Origin: Acidobacteriota bacterium | GTDB lineage: Bacteria; Acidobacteriota; Terriglobia; Bryobacterales; Bryobacteraceae | DNA: 38,856 nt | NCBI GenBank assembly: GCA_016213755.1 | Contig: JACQZT010000353.1 | Coordinates: forward strand, 1 to 38,856 | Reading direction: 5' to 3' | Shown: positions 1-8,828 of the stretch, in pieces | Layout: every line of letters begins with the position of its first letter | Numbering within the stretch: the stretch's first letter is position 1 | Position numbers and translations under genes: made by a program | Notes under the pieces: model-generated | What the model was told of the DNA's origin: nothing | Database searches by the model: none | Seen by the model: the letters and a program-made list of their open reading frames with translations, nothing else

Positions 1-1247
1 CAGGCTGCCATCCAGCGAACGGCCGGGCCGGAAAACAACGGGATTCCCAAGGCGCCCCAATACACGGCCAGGCTTGCTGCCGCGGCCAGGGGCAGGAACA
101 GGCTTACGCGGCGGACGTAAAACCTCCCGAGTTCCCGGTTGAACAGCGCCGGCTGGGTGATGTCCAAAGATACCTGCGCAGCCTTAACGCGGCGGTAGAA
201 CTCACGCGTCGAGGACTGAACCCATCCGACTTGGACGATGAAGGCCAGTAAGCCGGCGTCCAGCGCCAGTTCGTAGTTCCCCCGGAACTCCAACGGGAGC
301 GAGGCGCTCCCCACCTGTGCGGTCCAAGCCATGAGCCGGTCCGTAAACAGAAAGACGTAGTACAGGAGGCCGCAGAGGAAATACGGACTCACGAGATACA
401 GAGTGCGGCCAAGCAGTTGGGGGTAGACACGCCCGTTGTCCTTCCGGAGCAGCGGGCGAAACAAGAGCACCGCGCACCCGACGGAGAAGAGCGCCGCCAC
501 GAGAACCGCGGACACCTGGGCCGTCAACAGCGGAACTTCCCAAAGCATGTGCATTACGGCAACCAGGCCGATCCCCAGCGCCGCAGCTACTGCCACCAGG
601 AGGTTCCGCCCGAGCATGTAGAGTATGCCGCTGGCCAGCCAGAGAGCGCCCAGGCTCAGGTGAAACGCCACGGCGATCCAGTTCAGCGGGCTGGGCAGGC
701 TGCCGAAATACGCGTTGACGGCCAAGCCGGCGAGCGCTGTCCCGGCCAGGGCCGCCAAACCGTGGACGCACCAGCGGCGGCAGGCCACCGCGGCCATGCG
801 GAACTCGCCGCTTCCGGCGTGGAACAGGGCCTGGCGAGCCATGGCCTGAACGAACCCACCGGTGACGACAAAGCTGCCGACGGTCCCGATCGCCACCGCC
901 GCGGCTAAATCCGAAGCAATGTCACCGCCCCACAACGAGAAGCCGAACAGGTACATCGCCAAACAGCAGACCAGCAGGGGCAGCGCAAAGGACATGCCGT
1001 TCAGGTGCTCGACGAGGCCGATGCGCTTCTTCGCCGCCGGCCGGAGCGCGGGCCTGAATGCGCTTAGTCTCGAATAGTGGGACCGCGCCATGTCCCAGGT
1101 GTCCGCGTAGCCGAAGTCGGAGCGCGCCACAGCGTCCGTGATGCCCTCGGTTTCCAGGCGCACCGCGACGTCGCGCTCGTCGAGCACGGGGATCCAGCCG
1201 GTTCCGCCGGCGGAAGGGTTCAGGCACTCTGGCAGCGGACGTTCCAT
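1..1247 (-). CDS. pelG: PelG-like polytopic membrane protein (3' end outside window)
   Basis: The frame is open from an ATG at 1247 to the window edge, about 415 codons with no stop, so the C-terminus is missing. After about 80 soluble residues the protein has many hydrophobic helices. A segment near residue 290, 'YFLCGLLYYVFLFTDRLM', resembles the PelG signature. It is followed by a soluble stretch with 'STREFYRRVKAAQ', also like PelG. PelG is the inner-membrane partner of PelF in Pel-type polysaccharide synthesis and transport. The start overlaps the pelF stop by 28 bases, so the two are probably translationally coupled. Oddity: known PelG proteins begin with a membrane segment almost at once, whereas this one has a soluble N-terminal extension. 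It could be a divergent PelG or another flippase-like protein; the position next to pelF favours PelG. Confidence 0.65.
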   Translation of the reverse strand, partial: MERPLPECLNPSAGGTGWIPVLDERDVAVRLETEGITDAVARSDFGYADTWDMARSHYSRLSAFRPALRPAAKKRIGLVEHLNGMSFALPLLVCCLAMYLFGFSLWGGDIASDLAAAVAIGTVGSFVVTGGFVQAMARQALFHAGSGEFRMAAVACRRWCVHGLAALAGTALAGLAVNAYFGSLPSPLNWIAVAFHLSLGALWLASGILYMLGRNLLVAVAAALGIGLVAVMHMLWEVPLLTAQVSAVLVAALFSVGCAVLLFRPLLRKDNGRVYPQLLGRTLYLVSPYFLCGLLYYVFLFTDRLMAWTAQVGSASLPLEFRGNYELALDAGLLAFIVQVGWVQSSTREFYRRVKAAQVSLDITQPALFNRELGRFYVRRVSLFLPLAAAASLAVYWGALGIPLFSGPAVRWMAA

Positions 1248-2695
1248 TGGGAGAGAGCCTGATAGAGCCGGCCGAAGCGGTCGGCGCTGTTTCGGATGGT
1301 GTACGTCTGCCGGGCGCGCGTCAAGGCCCGCGCGGCAAGAGTGGCACGAAGAGATTCCGCGGCGGCTCCGTCCAGCAGCCGCAGCAGCATACGGGCCAGA
1401 TCCTCCGGATCGTTCGGTTTCGCCAGCAATCCCGTTCCGCCCAGCACGTCGGCCACGTTGCCAACGTCGGTGGCCACCACGGGGCGGCCGCAAAGCATGG
1501 CCTCCAGCACGGCGTAGGGCATGCCCTCGGAAACGCTTGGCAGGCAGAACACGTGCGCCTGGCGATAGGCGGCCGGAGCGTCCGAGGTTTCGCCGAATTC
1601 CACCACCTCCTCCAGTCCGTTCCGCTGGACGAGTTGCAGGCACTGTTCGAAGTAGTCCCGGTCCGCCACTTCCCCCAGGATCCGGAACCTCACCCGCGGC
1701 AGGCGAGCATGGACCCGGACGGCGGCTCGCAGCAGGTGCTGGATCCCCTTCAGCGGGAATATCCGAGCCATGGTGAGGACGGTAAGCGGCAGCGGCGGCG
1801 GCTCCCGGGGACAGAACACCTCCGGGTCCGCTCCATTCGGGACGAAGACGATTTTAGCTGCGTCGACGCCCAGACGGATCTGCCATTTCCGATTGAATTC
1901 GCCCAGCGAGGTGACCGCATCCGCACAGTGGTAGTTCATCTGCACGATCGCCTCGTTCAGAGTCAGCAGAAACCGCTTGCACCTGAGGCTGTAGCCGGTG
2001 CGGCCCAACATCAGGTACAGCTCGCGCAGGTAGATTCCGTGCTCGGTCAGCAGGTAAGGCGTACCATGCAGGAGTTTCAACAGCACACCGGGAACTCCCG
2101 CCAGCCCTGCCATGGACGAGTGCACGAGATCCACTTCCGGGTACCGGACCGCAACAATGGCAAGATACCGCAACAGCCACCGCATGCAGGCCGTGGCTTC
2201 CTCGAGTTCGAGCCATTCCTGCCGGGGCAGGTGGCTCGAACAACTGTCCAGAAACGCGGACCAGGCTTCCGGCGAAAGCATGGTTTCCGCGTAATCGTGG
2301 TCGCCGAAATACACATGCAGATCGAGCAGCGCCTCCGCCAGTTCCTCCGGATCGGAACCGGGCACCAGGAAACAGCGCAGCACAGTTCGGAAAGGCCGCA
2401 CGAACCGCTCCCGGATCGCGCTCGGGGAGGTGCGCAACCGGCGGAGGTAGGTGGGGAAGAAGACGGCTTCCTGTGGACCGGGAAGTTCCGTGCCCCAGAG
2501 AGGAAACGGGCGGCAGGACACGACGTTCGGCGGCAGAGTGTACACCAAGGGTTGTCTGGGAGAGGGAACGATCGCGAAAACGTGGAAGTCGATGTCCGAG
2601 AGGCTGCTAATCAACTGGTCGCACCAAACGCTGACGCCCCCTTTGAAAAAGGGATAGGTGCCTTCGGAAGTCATGAGGACGGATGTGTTACTCAC
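1220..2695 (-). CDS. pelF: PelF-type GT4 glycosyltransferase
   Basis: A cytosolic GT-B glycosyltransferase of 491 residues, close to the usual length of PelF (about 507), which polymerises the amino-sugar polysaccharide Pel. Near the N-terminus it has 'TSEGTYPFFKGGVSVW', a PelF hallmark, and mid-protein 'LLTEHGIYLRE', also typical. The C-terminal half carries the GT4 EX7E motif, 'SEGMPYAVLEAM', with glutamates near 390 and 398. Start choice: a GTG at 2695 overlaps the stop of the upstream adaptor gene by one base (TAGTG) and has GGAGAG just upstream. An ATG at 2674 would still keep the family motif, and an ATG at 2755 lies inside the upstream gene. The gene sits in a minus-strand operon between the HlyD-like adaptor and the PelG-like gene. 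The assignment to the PelF family is firm; the sugar used is inferred. Confidence 0.9.
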   Translation of the reverse strand: MSNTSVLMTSEGTYPFFKGGVSVWCDQLISSLSDIDFHVFAIVPSPRQPLVYTLPPNVVSCRPFPLWGTELPGPQEAVFFPTYLRRLRTSPSAIRERFVRPFRTVLRCFLVPGSDPEELAEALLDLHVYFGDHDYAETMLSPEAWSAFLDSCSSHLPRQEWLELEEATACMRWLLRYLAIVAVRYPEVDLVHSSMAGLAGVPGVLLKLLHGTPYLLTEHGIYLRELYLMLGRTGYSLRCKRFLLTLNEAIVQMNYHCADAVTSLGEFNRKWQIRLGVDAAKIVFVPNGADPEVFCPREPPPLPLTVLTMARIFPLKGIQHLLRAAVRVHARLPRVRFRILGEVADRDYFEQCLQLVQRNGLEEVVEFGETSDAPAAYRQAHVFCLPSVSEGMPYAVLEAMLCGRPVVATDVGNVADVLGGTGLLAKPNDPEDLARMLLRLLDGAAAESLRATLAARALTRARQTYTIRNSADRFGRLYQALSQWNVRCQSA

Positions 2696-3807
2696 TATCT
2701 CTCCAGGTGAGAGAACTCCATTGCGCCCTCGAGCCCCACCAGGATGACCGACCAATCCAGATTTGCTATCGTAGCACGGACGACGTAAGACTGCTGGTTT
2801 GAATCCGGCGCCACCGACACGGCGGAAACCGCCGCATCGACGTCCCGCGGCGGATCGGTTGGAATCCTCAATCGCACGGGCAGACCCGTTTGGATCCGCC
2901 CGGCGATGGCGGCGCTCACACGGGCCTCGAGATTGAGCCGGGACAGGTCGGCGATGTGGAACAGGTGTGTGCCCGCCAGCACCCGCTCGCCCGGGTCGGG
3001 CGCGGCGCTGAGCACAACACCTGGCCCGGGGGCCAGCACTCGGAGGTTCTTCACCTTCTGGGCGGCGTCTTCACAGAGCGCGACGGCTTCTTCGTACTCC
3101 AGGCGCGCCGCCAAGGGAGAAGTGTCCTCGGCCGAATTCAGTTGAATCGACAGCAGCCGCAGTTGGGATTCGGCCGCTTCCACTTCCTGTCCGAGCCGCG
3201 ACCAGTGCTCGCGGGCCGACTGCAGATTGCGAAACTCGTTCTGCTCGTCGCGCCGGGCGGTCTCCGCTTCCCCATCCGTCGCCAGTTTCTGTGCGCGCAG
3301 CCTTTCGATTCCGTCCAGCCGGGCCTTGACCGTCGCGTAGGCCCGCTCGGCGCCGGCCATCGAAAAGTCCTTCAGACGATGCTGGCTGGCCTCCAGGGAC
3401 CGGACCGCGGCCCGCTGTTGTTCCTCCCTGATCCGCGCCGCCGGCGCGCTCCCGCCCGCCGCCGCCAGCTTCCGTTCGGCGATCTGGAGACGCAGCCGCG
3501 CCCGTTCGTACGCGCGGGTTACCTCTTCGCTTTCGAGGACCGCAAGCAACTGGCCCGCCTCCACCCGCTGGCCGGCCGCAACCAGAACGGAAACCACTCG
3601 CGCCTCGCTTCCGGCCGTCACCGTGTAAGCGGCGCCGGCTCTCACCACCGCCGGCAACACCGTTCGGATGCCCGAGGAGCGCGAGCTCGACAGACCGCGC
3701 GTCGCCGGGCCGACCGCCGCCCCCAGGGCCACGATCAGGCAGAAGATCTTCGTCGCCGACCAACCCATCGATTCGAGACCATGGTCCGTAACGATTCGAA
3801 CTCGCAT
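2695..3807 (-). CDS. HlyD-like periplasmic adaptor (membrane fusion protein)
   Basis: 370 residues. An N-terminal hydrophobic segment (about residues 18-38) would anchor the protein in the inner membrane. A lipoyl-like half follows ('VLVAAGQRVEAGQLLAVLE', about 77-95), then a long alpha-helical hairpin rich in Ala, Glu and Arg (about 100-235), the second lipoyl half ('VLAPGPGVVLSAAPDPGERV') and a beta-barrel. This is the order seen in HlyD/RND adaptor proteins, which bridge an inner-membrane transporter and a TolC duct. The start has GGAG eight bases upstream. The gene lies 14 bases downstream of the TolC-like gene and overlaps pelF. No ABC, RND or MFS transporter is present, so its inner-membrane partner may be the PelG-like protein, which is inference. 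Confidence 0.85.
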   Translation of the reverse strand: MRVRIVTDHGLESMGWSATKIFCLIVALGAAVGPATRGLSSSRSSGIRTVLPAVVRAGAAYTVTAGSEARVVSVLVAAGQRVEAGQLLAVLESEEVTRAYERARLRLQIAERKLAAAGGSAPAARIREEQQRAAVRSLEASQHRLKDFSMAGAERAYATVKARLDGIERLRAQKLATDGEAETARRDEQNEFRNLQSAREHWSRLGQEVEAAESQLRLLSIQLNSAEDTSPLAARLEYEEAVALCEDAAQKVKNLRVLAPGPGVVLSAAPDPGERVLAGTHLFHIADLSRLNLEARVSAAIAGRIQTGLPVRLRIPTDPPRDVDAAVSAVSVAPDSNQQSYVVRATIANLDWSVILVGLEGAMEFSHLER

Positions 3808-3821
3808 ATATCATCTCCGGG

Positions 3822-5138
3822 TCAAAACGCCAGCGTGTTTTCCCGCACTTCCGCGGGCTGGTCCCGCAGTCCGCACAGGGCCAGAAGCGCAAACAGGTTC
3901 GCCTTGCGCTCGCAGGCGGCCTGAGCGTAACCGGTCTCGGCTTCCAGCAGCGACCGTTCCACCAGTTGCCTGGCGGAGACGTCCGCCAAGCCATACTGAA
4001 CTCTCGCCGCGACAAGTTGTTGCGCTTGTCTGGCCAGCTCCAGCCTCCGCGAGGCGATCCTGAGTTTCTCCGCGCCCGCTGTGAGAGAGCTCTCCACCAA
4101 CAGGATTTCCGCGCGTATGCCATCCTCCATTTCAGCCGCCGCGAACTCCAGCATCCGGACACGAGCGGCGATCAGTTCTTGAGCGGCTGCCTTTTCACCA
4201 GTGTCCCGGAGCGAGATGCGGAAGTTGAATTCCGTTCTCGCTGCGTTTCCCCGCAACAGCGTGCCGGTTGCCGTGTTCGCCAATCCGCCCAGGGTGTCGG
4301 CGGCGTGTACGGAGCTCGCCGAAAAGGAACCCAATTGCACCCGGCCGGGCGGCGCAAGCTGCCGCGCCAGCGATTCGATTCGCTCCCGCATCAGCCGGGA
4401 CTCCGTCCGGAATGCCAGCGCGGATCTCAGCAGTTGTTCCACTGGGGGAAGGGGGCGATCGCCAGAGACATTCATAACCTCTTCGTCTTCGACGGCCAAG
4501 TTTCCGGCTCGTTCCGGCATTCCCATAAGAACCGCCAGTTGCACAGCCGCCAGTTTCCGCTGGGCCTCTGTCTCGACGGCGTGCCATTCCAAATCGAGCG
4601 CTTCTTGCTCGCAGGCCAGGCGATCGACAGCCGTGATCCGCCCGGTCTCCAGAAGAGTGTCCGCCTGGATCAGCCTGGGCAGTTGGGCTTGTCTCAGATC
4701 CCGCGTTCGCGCCGCGACCTGCTGCTTCTCCAAGAGGGCGAAGTAGAGCCGGGCGGCCTCGATTTCCGTTCGCACCCGCAGTGCCGCCGAAGCCAGTTCC
4801 GCTTCCACCACATCCAATCTGGCGCTCTGGATCGTCACCGGCGAAGGCGCCGTCCGGCGGTTGAACAGCAGGCCGCCGCCGATGTTCGCCGCCAGCAGCA
4901 AGGGATTCGAGAATGCAAACAGGCCCAGCGACGGGCTGAATTCGATGCGGGTCTTGTTCAGGCTCTCCAGCAGATGCAGGTTTCCCTGCGCCACTCGCAG
5001 ACGGGCATCGTCGGCCTTAGCTCGAGCAACCGCGATCCGCAGAACCTCTTCCAGCCGCACCGGTTCGGCGGCGCGGGCGATACCGCCTGCCGCCACAGCG
5101 GCCACCAGCAGTCCGATCCACTTTGAGTTGCTCTCCAT
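3822..5138 (-). CDS. TolC-like outer-membrane efflux protein
   Basis: 438 residues with a signal peptide (about 1-23, ending 'GGIARA') and two helix-rich repeats, as in the outer membrane efflux protein (OEP/TolC) family. 'RLEEVLRIAVARAKADDARLRVAQ' starts repeat one as in that family (residues about 28-52), and a region with 'RIASRRLELARQAQQLV' near 365 belongs to repeat two. The protein would form a trimeric duct through the outer membrane and periplasm. It has 12 bases to the deacetylase gene upstream and 14 to the HlyD-like gene downstream, so all belong to one operon. A purine-rich AAGGGGG precedes the ATG. TolC-type ducts usually export small molecules or proteins; here the neighbours suggest polysaccharide export, which is unproven. 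Confidence 0.87.
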   Translation of the reverse strand: MESNSKWIGLLVAAVAAGGIARAAEPVRLEEVLRIAVARAKADDARLRVAQGNLHLLESLNKTRIEFSPSLGLFAFSNPLLLAANIGGGLLFNRRTAPSPVTIQSARLDVVEAELASAALRVRTEIEAARLYFALLEKQQVAARTRDLRQAQLPRLIQADTLLETGRITAVDRLACEQEALDLEWHAVETEAQRKLAAVQLAVLMGMPERAGNLAVEDEEVMNVSGDRPLPPVEQLLRSALAFRTESRLMRERIESLARQLAPPGRVQLGSFSASSVHAADTLGGLANTATGTLLRGNAARTEFNFRISLRDTGEKAAAQELIAARVRMLEFAAAEMEDGIRAEILLVESSLTAGAEKLRIASRRLELARQAQQLVAARVQYGLADVSARQLVERSLLEAETGYAQAACERKANLFALLALCGLRDQPAEVRENTLAF

Positions 5139-5150
5139 ACCCCCTTTTCC

Positions 5151-7184
5151 TTAGTTCACCGGCACCACAACCGTGCCGCCCGCACTCACCGGTATGTATG
5201 AGATGGACTGGCCGCCGTAGGACTCGCAGCCCGTTTTGCAGATGCCCGTTACAGGGACGGTGGCAGCGCCCGCGGCCGACAGAATGATACTGCTCCCCGG
5301 AGTGAGCGTCCCCGTGACTCGGGCCGCGTTGTACGCCATCCGGCGCTCCAGTACAGCGCCGATAGCGGACTGTGTCAGGCTGGATACCGGTAGGGTGCAG
5401 ATCGCGGCGAACTTGTTCATGGCCGCGTCCATGAGGTCGCTGAACAGGGAACGCGGTCCGTTGTAGCGCCAGAAATTGCTCTGGTGGAACATGGAGGGGT
5501 AAACTTCGTAGCGCAGCATGTAGGTCACCAGGGCGTCGCTTTCGCGGTCGATGATTTGTTGATACGTTTGGTTCGCCTTGAAGAACGGCCAGATCCCCCG
5601 CGGGCCGTAGAAGAAATTGTACTCGTCGGGTTCGGAACCGAGGGCTCCCAAGTTCGCCGTCCCGACGTTGTAATAGACGTTCGTCGCCCGGCGCGGAACC
5701 AAGAGAATGGAAGGCACGATTGCACTCCGGATTCCCGTGTTCGGGGTGGCGGGCGTCCCGTCCACGCGGGACATGTCGGACACCAGGTAGCGAATGCCTT
5801 GCGACGCGGCCGCCCCCAGGAAGTTCGGGTTGTACAGGCCAGAGATGCCCGGTGTGACCATGCTCGGCCTGTCCAGCGGCAGTTTCAGTTTTGTTGCCAC
5901 TGCGGTGTTTTGGGTGATCTCGGCTAGGGATTCGCTGTAGGTTGCCGGCCGGCAAACCCCGCTGTTGGGCGCCGGGTTAAAGCAGTCCAGGTTCTCGTGG
6001 TCGTAAGTGTGATTGACCCAGAAGAACTTGTCCCGGCTGCTGGCCGCCTCTTGGGTCAGACTGTCGTTGGCGGGCGCACCACCTTCCCTGGTCGTGCCGA
6101 AGCCGTTGAACGCCATGGCTACTCTGAAATCCCGGAACTGAGACCGGTGATTGACGTCATCCTGCCAGTGGCGCAGCGCCGACAGATCCGCGCCCTGAAT
6201 TCTCAGTGTCCGGCACACGCCGCCGTCGTCGAAGGTTGGGTCCAACGCGGCGCCGATCGGCTGGCATTTGGGGTTCGTCACATCGAAAAGATCGTTCTCC
6301 AGGAACAGGTCGTCGCTTTGCGGAGAGAGGTAGATCTTTCTGGCCCCCAGGAAGACCCCTTTGGTGACCCAGTTCAGTATCCCGTAATTGAATGCCATCG
6401 AATGAACCAGATAGGGGCTGTTGTCCATCGTCAGAGCCATGTACTCCCGGCCGTCGGCCTTTTTGTGGACCACCCCGACGGTGGACCCTCCGATGGCAAG
6501 GATGGGAGTCGTGGTCTCGCCAGCACTCTGGTAGGGCGCGGCGAGGTAGGTGTAGGCATTGGCGATTCTTACGGGATTGTTGCGATTGAGGTACGGGAAA
6601 ACGGTGGAAGCGGCCGCCAGGAAACTGGCGTATGCCGGCGCCGAGTCGGTGGGCGAAATCGCTCCACTGGGATACGAAAGTCCGTAGCGCGGCTCGGGAT
6701 ACGTGTAGTAGCTCACGGTTCGCACCCCGTAATTGCGGGCATAGTTGTCCAGGGCCGTCCATCCTTCCGTCGGCAGCGCGCTGCGGCACACCGGATCACA
6801 AACGCCGAGGGCGCCCGTGGCCAGGACGATCCCCATGTAAAGCCCCTTGCTTGGGTTGTCGAGCTGCGGAAGCGTCGGATTCTTTGCGATCACCGTGTCA
6901 TACGGCACGCCGATGTGATCGAAAAAGAAGCGCAGCGCGGCGAAACTGGGTTCTGTCCCGTCGCCGGTGAGGACCAGCAGCTTCATGTCGCGCGGCTTGG
7001 TCAGCGAGGACGCCGCCGCCGCCGAAGCCAGACTCAGCGAGGAAGGGGAAGTGACGCCCGGCAAGGGTTTGGATTGGCTTGGCTTGGTTGGCGAAACAGG
7101 AGTTATCTTGTCCTTTTTGCCAGCCATCAGCGGCACCGCAAGCAGCAGAGCGAACATCACGATCCAATGGGTCTCCGATTTCAT
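5151..7184 (-). CDS. CE18/Agd3-like secreted polysaccharide deacetylase
   Basis: 677 residues with a signal peptide ('WIVMFALLLAVPLMAG'). A low-complexity Ser/Pro/Lys linker follows, then an N-terminal module of about 200 residues ('MKLLVLTGDGTEPSFAALRF') and a deacetylase-like domain. Two motifs fit a metal-dependent NodB-like esterase: 'SPQSDDLF' with D291 and D292, and 'NHTYDHEN' with H392 and H396. The layout (carbohydrate-binding module, then catalytic domain) and the motifs resemble Agd3 of Aspergillus, founder of CE18, which partly deacetylates galactosaminogalactan. A deacetylase is required to make Pel cationic; in classical operons PelA does this. Here this protein would take that role at the head of the pelF operon. 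GGAGG lies four bases before the ATG. The family match is by eye and needs a profile search. Confidence 0.75.
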   Translation of the reverse strand: MKSETHWIVMFALLLAVPLMAGKKDKITPVSPTKPSQSKPLPGVTSPSSLSLASAAAASSLTKPRDMKLLVLTGDGTEPSFAALRFFFDHIGVPYDTVIAKNPTLPQLDNPSKGLYMGIVLATGALGVCDPVCRSALPTEGWTALDNYARNYGVRTVSYYTYPEPRYGLSYPSGAISPTDSAPAYASFLAAASTVFPYLNRNNPVRIANAYTYLAAPYQSAGETTTPILAIGGSTVGVVHKKADGREYMALTMDNSPYLVHSMAFNYGILNWVTKGVFLGARKIYLSPQSDDLFLENDLFDVTNPKCQPIGAALDPTFDDGGVCRTLRIQGADLSALRHWQDDVNHRSQFRDFRVAMAFNGFGTTREGGAPANDSLTQEAASSRDKFFWVNHTYDHENLDCFNPAPNSGVCRPATYSESLAEITQNTAVATKLKLPLDRPSMVTPGISGLYNPNFLGAAASQGIRYLVSDMSRVDGTPATPNTGIRSAIVPSILLVPRRATNVYYNVGTANLGALGSEPDEYNFFYGPRGIWPFFKANQTYQQIIDRESDALVTYMLRYEVYPSMFHQSNFWRYNGPRSLFSDLMDAAMNKFAAICTLPVSSLTQSAIGAVLERRMAYNAARVTGTLTPGSSIILSAAGAATVPVTGICKTGCESYGGQSISYIPVSAGGTVVVPVN

Positions 7185-7319
7185 GCAACCTCCGTGGTGA
7201 CCTTCAGGTTAATGGGCAGGGCTTGGTCGAACAAGATTACGAATGTCTCACCAGTACCTCCCGAACAGAACCTCAGGTACCATGGGACCGTTGCACCATC
7301 GGTCTGGTACTCGGTTCCC

Positions 7320-8828
7320 ATGTTTATGTTTGTGCAGGGCCGATATACTCGCAGTGTGCTACGCCGAGTCACCGTTTGTACGCTCTTGGCCGCGTTGCGC
7401 CTGGTGTGCGGGGAACAAGCCTGGAAACCGGCGCTGAACACGAGCTGGCAATGGCAACTGACTACGCCGGTCGACCAGTCCGCGGACGCTGCGATGTATG
7501 ACATCGATCTTTTCGACAACGACGCGTCCGTGGTGGCTTCTCTGCACGCCAAGGGTCGCAAGGTCATCTGCTACGTCAGCGTGGGGACCTTCGAACCCTG
7601 GCGGCCGGATGCGAGTCGTTTCCCGGAGGCCGTGAAGGGACGTTCGGTGGACGGTTTTGCGGACGAAAAGTGGCTGGACATCCGCCGGTTGGACGTGATC
7701 GGTCCGATCATGGAAGCGCGCATGGACCTGTGCCGGAGCAAGGGTTTCGACGGCGTGGAGCCGGATAACGTGGATGCCTACGCCAACCGCAGCGGGTTTC
7801 CGCTCACCGGCCAGGATCAACTGCGCTACAACATCTTCATTGCCGGCGCGGCACACGCCCGGGGGCTGTCGGTCGGTCTGAAGAACGATCTCGACCAGGT
7901 GCGGGACCTGCTCGCGCATTTCGACTGGGCGCTGAACGAACAGTGCTTCCAGTACAGGGAATGTTCCGCGCTGGCGCCCTTCGTCGGCGCCGGCAAGGCG
8001 GTGTTCCAGGTGGAGTACAAGTTGGAGCCATCCCAATTTTGCGCCGAGGCCAACGCTCTCAACTTCAATTCCCTGCGCAAGAACCTGGATCTTAACGCCT
8101 ACAGAGTGCCGTGCCGGGAGTCCGCGGCAGGCCCCTCCCTCACTGCCGTGCTGAATTCCGCCAGCCAGGAGTCCGGGGCAATTTCCCCCGGCGAGGTCGT
8201 GACCGTGCTGGGCGCGGGGATGGGTCCGGCCGCGGGTTTGGATGCGCAACTGGCCGCCCCTGGCCAGGTGGGCGTTCAACTCGACGGTACGCGGATTCTG
8301 TTCGGCGGCGTCGCCGCGCCGTTGCTCTACCTCCAGACCTGGAACGCCATGGCCGTGACGCCTTACGCCGTCGAAGGCAAGACCCGCGTCGAGGTCAGAA
8401 TCGAGCGCAACGGAGTGGCGTCGGCGCCGCTGACCTTGCCTGTCGTGAGCGCCGCACCTGGCATTTGGCAGGCGTCGATGCTGAACCAGAACGGAACGCC
8501 GAACTCGCCGGGAAACCCCGCGCTCCCCGGTTCGGTCGTCGTGTTCTTCGCCACCGGAGCGGGAGCGACCCAGCCGGCGGGCAAAGACGGTCTGCTTTCC
8601 TCCGCGCCGTACCCCGTCCCGGTGCTTCCAGTGGGAGTACGGGTGGGGGGGATGGAGGCGGAGGTGCTGTTCGCCGGGATGGCGCCGGGCCTGGTGGCCG
8701 GGATTCTTCAAGTCAATATTCGAGTGCCCGCGGGCGCCGAGCCGGGCAGCGCGGTTCCCGTAGCTCTTTCGGTTGGAGGCCGGGAGAGCTCGCCCGCGGC
8801 GGCGCTGGCGGTGAGCACGGCCCAATGA
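7320..8828 (+). CDS. secreted GH114 endo-galactosaminidase-like protein with Solibacter C-terminal domain
   Basis: 502 residues if started at the ATG at 7320. A GTG at 7356 gives a more normal signal peptide ('LRRVTVCTLLAALRLVCG') and may be the true start. The catalytic domain (about residues 35-275) is a GH114/TM1410-like TIM barrel with 'GRKVICYVSVGTFE', 'GFDGVEPDNVDAY' (acidic residues E147 and D149 from the first ATG) and 'NEQCFQYREC'. Characterised GH114 enzymes cleave alpha-1,4-galactosaminan. The rest (about 280-500) matches the TIGR03437 type of domain ('AVLNSASQESGAISPGE', then repeated beta-strand segments), known mostly from Solibacter-like Acidobacteria. The gene is divergent from the deacetylase operon and its stop overlaps the next start (ATGA), so it likely trims or cleaves the polymer outside the cytoplasm. 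Confidence 0.85.
   Translation: MFMFVQGRYTRSVLRRVTVCTLLAALRLVCGEQAWKPALNTSWQWQLTTPVDQSADAAMYDIDLFDNDASVVASLHAKGRKVICYVSVGTFEPWRPDASRFPEAVKGRSVDGFADEKWLDIRRLDVIGPIMEARMDLCRSKGFDGVEPDNVDAYANRSGFPLTGQDQLRYNIFIAGAAHARGLSVGLKNDLDQVRDLLAHFDWALNEQCFQYRECSALAPFVGAGKAVFQVEYKLEPSQFCAEANALNFNSLRKNLDLNAYRVPCRESAAGPSLTAVLNSASQESGAISPGEVVTVLGAGMGPAAGLDAQLAAPGQVGVQLDGTRILFGGVAAPLLYLQTWNAMAVTPYAVEGKTRVEVRIERNGVASAPLTLPVVSAAPGIWQASMLNQNGTPNSPGNPALPGSVVVFFATGAGATQPAGKDGLLSSAPYPVPVLPVGVRVGGMEAEVLFAGMAPGLVAGILQVNIRVPAGAEPGSAVPVALSVGGRESSPAAALAVSTAQ
7344..7349 (+). promoter_or_regulatory. candidate -10 element (TATACT) for the GH114 gene
   Basis: TATACT sits seven bases before an in-frame GTG at 7356. A transcript starting the usual distance downstream would begin at or next to that GTG, giving a leaderless message. 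No convincing -35 is visible. The hexamer would lie inside the coding region if the ATG at 7320 were used. Confidence 0.3.

Noticed and set aside
5997-7319. Upstream extension of the GH114 frame back to 5997
   Set aside because: The extension is antisense to the CE18-like gene and has shadow composition; the signal peptide only appears after about 7320-7356.
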